DNA from: Campanula takesimana
Lineage: Eukaryota; Streptophyta; Magnoliopsida; Asterales; Campanulaceae
Assembly: GCA_026119855.1 (NCBI GenBank)
Contig: JAOWBW010000300.1
Coordinates: 843,954 to 907,953 of the forward strand
Reading direction: 5' to 3'
DNA: 64,000 nucleotides
Shown piece by piece: positions 60,781 to 64,000 of this stretch. Position 1 is the stretch's first letter, and each line of letters starts with the position of its first letter. The notes under the pieces were generated by a model that saw only the letters and a list, made by a program, of their open reading frames with translations, was not told where the DNA came from and made no database searches. The position numbers and the translations under genes are program-made.

Positions 60781-62204
60781 TGTTGGGTATGCTTATTATT
60801 TAACCCTCCTATATATGTTAGAATTGATTGATACCATCACCTAAGTTTACTTTAAGGACTTTAGGACCCTATGTAAGAAGTTTTGTAATTTTAATTTTAG
60901 CTAAGTCCTCTCTATAGACTAGGCTTAATGTTTAGGGCTGAAGCTTTGGATTTGAGGTCTCATGAGCATATGTCTAAGTGTGATGCGCATGACCTTCATG
61001 CGCAGCACCATCTGCGCATACCTATGCGCATGATTTTCATGCTCAGCGCAGATATACCTTAGTTAAATCTCTTATTTCCTGACCTCACCTTTGTATAGCT
61101 TGGAAAGCGTTAGGTAAAGCTACGCTTTTTGGTATGAGTCAAAGTGCTGATGTGGACAATCGACAACATGCTCACTCAGCATACACGTGGATGGAGAAAC
61201 GCGCCTCAGTTTGAAAATTCAAATTGAAGACAGCTGTCACCCTTCTAGAAGATATCTGAAAGTTGTCAACTTGCTGTCTCCAATGGCTATAAAGGACAAC
61301 TGCGCGCCAATCACATTGTGACAGCGCATCATCCTTGTCCTGCTCCCCAACGGCTAGTTTTTGGAGCTCAGCTATAAATAGCATGCTCATCCTCATTTTC
61401 CAAGTTGCTTGTGAACCGCTTGAGTTTTTGCTTCCAAAGAGAAAGTTTGAAGATTTGAAGATTGCTTGCTCATTTCCAGAATTCCCAAGAACAACCTTCA
61501 TACCTTCATACTCAATCCAAGCCCAGATCCTATAAGCCTTTGTAACACCAGAATCTTGTGCTTTCCATCTCATAGATTCAAAGAGCCCAGATTTCTGATA
61601 CACACACACACCTCTTGAAGTTTCGATCTCATTGATGTTACTTCTAGAGATACACCGGTTATTGTCTAGGATTTGTTCTTTCATAGATTATAGATCTTTG
61701 AGTTAGTTTGTTCTAAATCGTTGTAACTTGTAACTCTCTCATAATAAGATCTTCTTTAGAAATCCAATACTAACCATCTTGGTAGAGGACGTAGATCTTT
61801 TCCCGATCGAACCTCTCCAAATAGCTTGTCTTTATATATTCTGCTTTGCATTCTACATTTGAACTTTACTAATATATTTCTTTGTTTGATCTTTATAGAT
61901 TGTATTGCTTTGATAGAATTGTGTTTGTGTGCGTTTTGCCTTAGTCTCATTTTGCGCCACTCTTTAGCCTAAATCTTAGTGTGTGCCTATTTACACTTCT
62001 GCGCATACTCCCTGCGCATAAGTGGTTGCTTTAAACTTCCGCTGTGCATTTCACACTCTTGTTGCGCGCTATACTTAGCCAAATTAAGAGTCGTGCGCAT
62101 TTGCCATTGTTTTGCAAAAGGGTTTGAAAAGAATTTTAAAACGCTATTCACCCCCCCCCCCCTCTAGCATTTTTCATACCTTTGTTGCCCTTCTGAGACC
62201 AACA
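60781..62204 (+). repeat. 3' LTR of SIRE-plus
   Basis: This 1424-bp LTR is complete, TGTTGGGTATGC to GAGACCAACA. TGCGCA words start at 60984, 60999, 61013 and 61025, with AGCGCA at 61045, in U3 upstream of the TATA box. It is about 2 percent different from the 5' LTR by eye. Confidence 0.95.
61372..61381 (+). promoter_or_regulatory. TATA box in SIRE-plus 3' LTR
   Basis: CTATAAATAG; the 5' LTR has the same box at 32539-32548 and SIRE-minus at 5763-5772. Confidence 0.75.
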
Positions 62205-64000
62205 CTAATAAAGCACTTCGATCCGATTGTGATGGAGAATATTTAAGCCAAGAATTTGACAATCATCTTAAAGATTGTAGAATTGTTTCACAATTAACTC
62301 CACCCGGAACACCACAATGGAATGGTGTGTCTGAGCGGAGAAATAGGACTTTATTGGATATGGTCCGCTCCATTATGAGTCAAGTTGATCTTCCTTTATC
62401 CTTTTGGGGACATGCACTAGAAACTGCTACTCTTACACTAAATAATGTTCCAACAAAATCTGTTCCAAAGACTCCACATGAGATGTGGACTGGAAGAAAC
62501 CTAGTTTGTCTTTCATGAAGATTTGGGGTTGTGAAGCTTTTGTTAAGAAACTCATATCTGACAAACTCACACCTAAATCTGATAAATGTATTTTCTTGGT
62601 TACCCTAAGGAAACTAAGGGTTATTACTTTTAAAACCGCGTGGAAAACAAAGTGTTTGTTTCCCGTCATGGTACCTTTCTAGAGAAAGAGTTTCTCTCCA
62701 AAGGAATTAGTGGGAGTAAAATTAATCTCGAAGAGGTTCGAGAACCCGAAAATAATATGGAACCGATGGTTGAATCTGATCAAGTTACACAAGGAGTTGT
62801 GGAACCTAATCAGAATGCACAAGCTCTTCGCAGAACTGGTAGGGTGCGATCCGAACCTGAGAGATATGGATTTCTCATGACGAATAGCAATGAAGTAGAA
62901 GTCATAGTTGATGACGAACCTACTTCCTACCAAGAAGCGATGTCCGTTCCTGATTCAGACAAATGGCTTAGAGCCATGGAATCTGAAATTAAGTCCATGT
63001 ATGATAATCAAGTTTGGAACTTGATTGATGCGCCCGAAGGTGTAAAAACCATAGGATGCAAGTGGGTTTTCAAAAAGAAAACTGACATGGATGGAAAGGT
63101 GCATACTTATAAAGCTAGACTTGTAGAAAAAGGCTATAGGCAGATTCATGGAATCGACTATGATGAAACCTTTTCACCCGTAGCAATGATCAAGTCTATA
63201 AGAATTTTACTTGCCATAGCCGCATATTTTGACTATGAGATATGGCAAATGGATGTCAAAACAGTGTTCCTTAACGGGAACTTACTTGAGGATGTTTATA
63301 TGACACAGCCTGAAGGTTTTGTAATTCCAGAAAATTCTAATAAAGTATGCAAGTTGCAAAGATCCATTTATGGATTAAAGCAAGCTTCAAGGAGTTGGAA
63401 CCTTCGATTTGATGACTCGGTCAAAGAGTTTGGCTTCATCAATAACGAAGATGAGCCTTGTGTATACAAGTAGATTAGTGGGAGCGTAGTATTATTTCTA
63501 GTACTATATGTTGATGACATATTTCTCATTGGAAACGACATTCCTGCACTGCAGTCTGTAAAGACTTGGTTAGGAAAGTGTTTCTCAATGAAAGATATGG
63601 GAGAAGCCGCTTATATCCTTGGCATTAGGATCTATCGTGATAGATCCAAAAATTGATTGGTTTAAGTCAAGATACATATATTAACAAAGTTCTTAAGAGA
63701 TTCCGCATGGAAAACTCTAAAAGAGGAAATTTGCTAGTAGGACATGGCATAACTCTAAGCAAGAATCAGTGTCCTAAGACAACTGATGAGCGTGAGAGAA
63801 TGATTGGGATTCCATATGCTTCCGCAATTGGATCAATCATGTATGCCATGATATGTACTAGACCCGATGTCTCGTATGCTTTGAGCATGACAAGTAGATA
63901 CCAATCAGATCCTGGTCAGAGTCACTGGATTGCAGTCAAGACGATTCTTAAGTACTTGAGAAGGACTAAAGATTCGTTCTTGGTGTATGGAGTAATGGAA
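62205..64000 (+). pseudogene. Copia3 pol, integrase to reverse transcriptase (runs off window)
   Basis: Integrase resumes at KALRSDCDGEYLSQEF and shows TPPGTPQWNGVSERRNRTLL near 62300 and FWGHALE near 62404. Frameshifts near 62510 and 62600-62640 break it. A frame at 62640-63473 carries the linker and reverse transcriptase (KWVFKKKTDMDG near 63060, QMDVKTVFLNG near 63250). A TAG at 63471 follows CVYK, then catalytic LYVDDIFLIGND near 63508 and further stops near 63655. It is collinear with Copia2. Confidence 0.92.

Larger units (their letters stand above)
32002..62204 (+). mobile_element. SIRE/Maximus-like Copia retrotransposon with 3' ORF (SIRE-plus), split by two insertions
   Basis: The order is truncated 5' LTR (32002-33366), Met-tRNA primer site, gag, pol, an extra 3' ORF, purine tract and 3' LTR (60781-62204). 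Without the inserted Copia4 and Tekay it would be about 13.4 kb. An additional ORF between pol and the 3' LTR is a SIRE/Maximus feature. It sits in Copia3 integrase, which resumes at 62205. The first 54 bp of the 5' LTR and about 55 bp of host sequence are missing at the left junction, so no target repeat remains. LTRs differ by about 2 percent by eye. Confidence 0.93.
18982..64000 (+). mobile_element. Tork/TAR-like Copia retrotransposon (Copia3), host of two insertions, right end off window
   Basis: The visible parts are the 5' LTR and leader (18982-21654), leader end, gag, protease and early integrase (30171-32001), and integrase to reverse transcriptase (62205-64000). The first gap is Copia2 with a perfect ATAAA duplication; the second is SIRE-plus. 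Protein comparison with Copia2 shows the three parts are collinear. Gag and pol share one frame. Lineage within the Tnt1-like group is tentative. Stops and frameshifts make this copy inactive. Confidence 0.88.

Overview
This window is flowering-plant nuclear DNA made almost wholly of nested LTR retrotransposons. The evidence is plant-type Copia and Gypsy polyproteins, LTRs bounded by TG...CA, initiator-Met-tRNA primer sites (TGGTATCAGAGC) and 5-bp target duplications. I see no host gene, tRNA, rRNA or CRISPR. The only stretch I cannot give to an element is about 125 bp (18856-18981). The species cannot be read from the sequence.

Layout. (1) 1-6329: minus-strand SIRE/Maximus-like Copia (SIRE-minus) running off the left edge. 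It is inserted in (2) an old Ale/Retrofit-like Copia (Copia1; 6330-7862 and 16801-about 18855), which is also split by (3) a Tat/Ogre-like Gypsy that carries gag but no pol (7863-16800, TSD GCAGC). (4) Copia3, a Tork/TAR-like Copia, starts at 18982 and runs off the right edge. It is split by (5) Copia2, a relative (21655-30170, TSD ATAAA), and by (6) SIRE-plus (32002-62204). SIRE-plus is split by (7) Copia4, a decayed but recently moved relative of Copia2/3 (36636-44672, TSD GGTGG), and by (8) a nearly intact minus-strand Tekay/Del-like chromovirus (51015-59824, TSD GTTAT). Insertion order follows from the nesting: Copia1 before SIRE-minus and Tat; Copia3 before Copia2 and SIRE-plus; SIRE-plus before Copia4 and Tekay.

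Coding state. The 803-codon SIRE-plus gag is intact. The Tekay gag-pol is one frame with three premature stops. All other gag-pol genes carry several stops and frameshifts. SIRE-plus has an extra intron-containing 3' ORF (exons 47955-48011 and 48637 onward) for a basic, coiled-coil protein.

Most interesting signals. (a) Four families (Copia2, Copia3, Copia4, Tekay) each carry a different GC-rich self-complementary word in the LTR, in pairs 21-22 bp apart; in the three Copia families the words lie about 50-92 bp upstream of a TATA-like box and recur in the untranslated leader. (b) The leaders of Copia2, Copia3 and Copia4 share hairpins whose stems change on both sides, which points to selected RNA structure. 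(c) Both SIRE copies have an in-frame 84-87 nt candidate mini-intron holding every gag stop codon, so splicing could switch Gag to Gag-Pol. (d) SIRE is saturated with the palindrome TGCGCA in LTR, gag and 3' ORF. Percentages and spacings were counted by eye.
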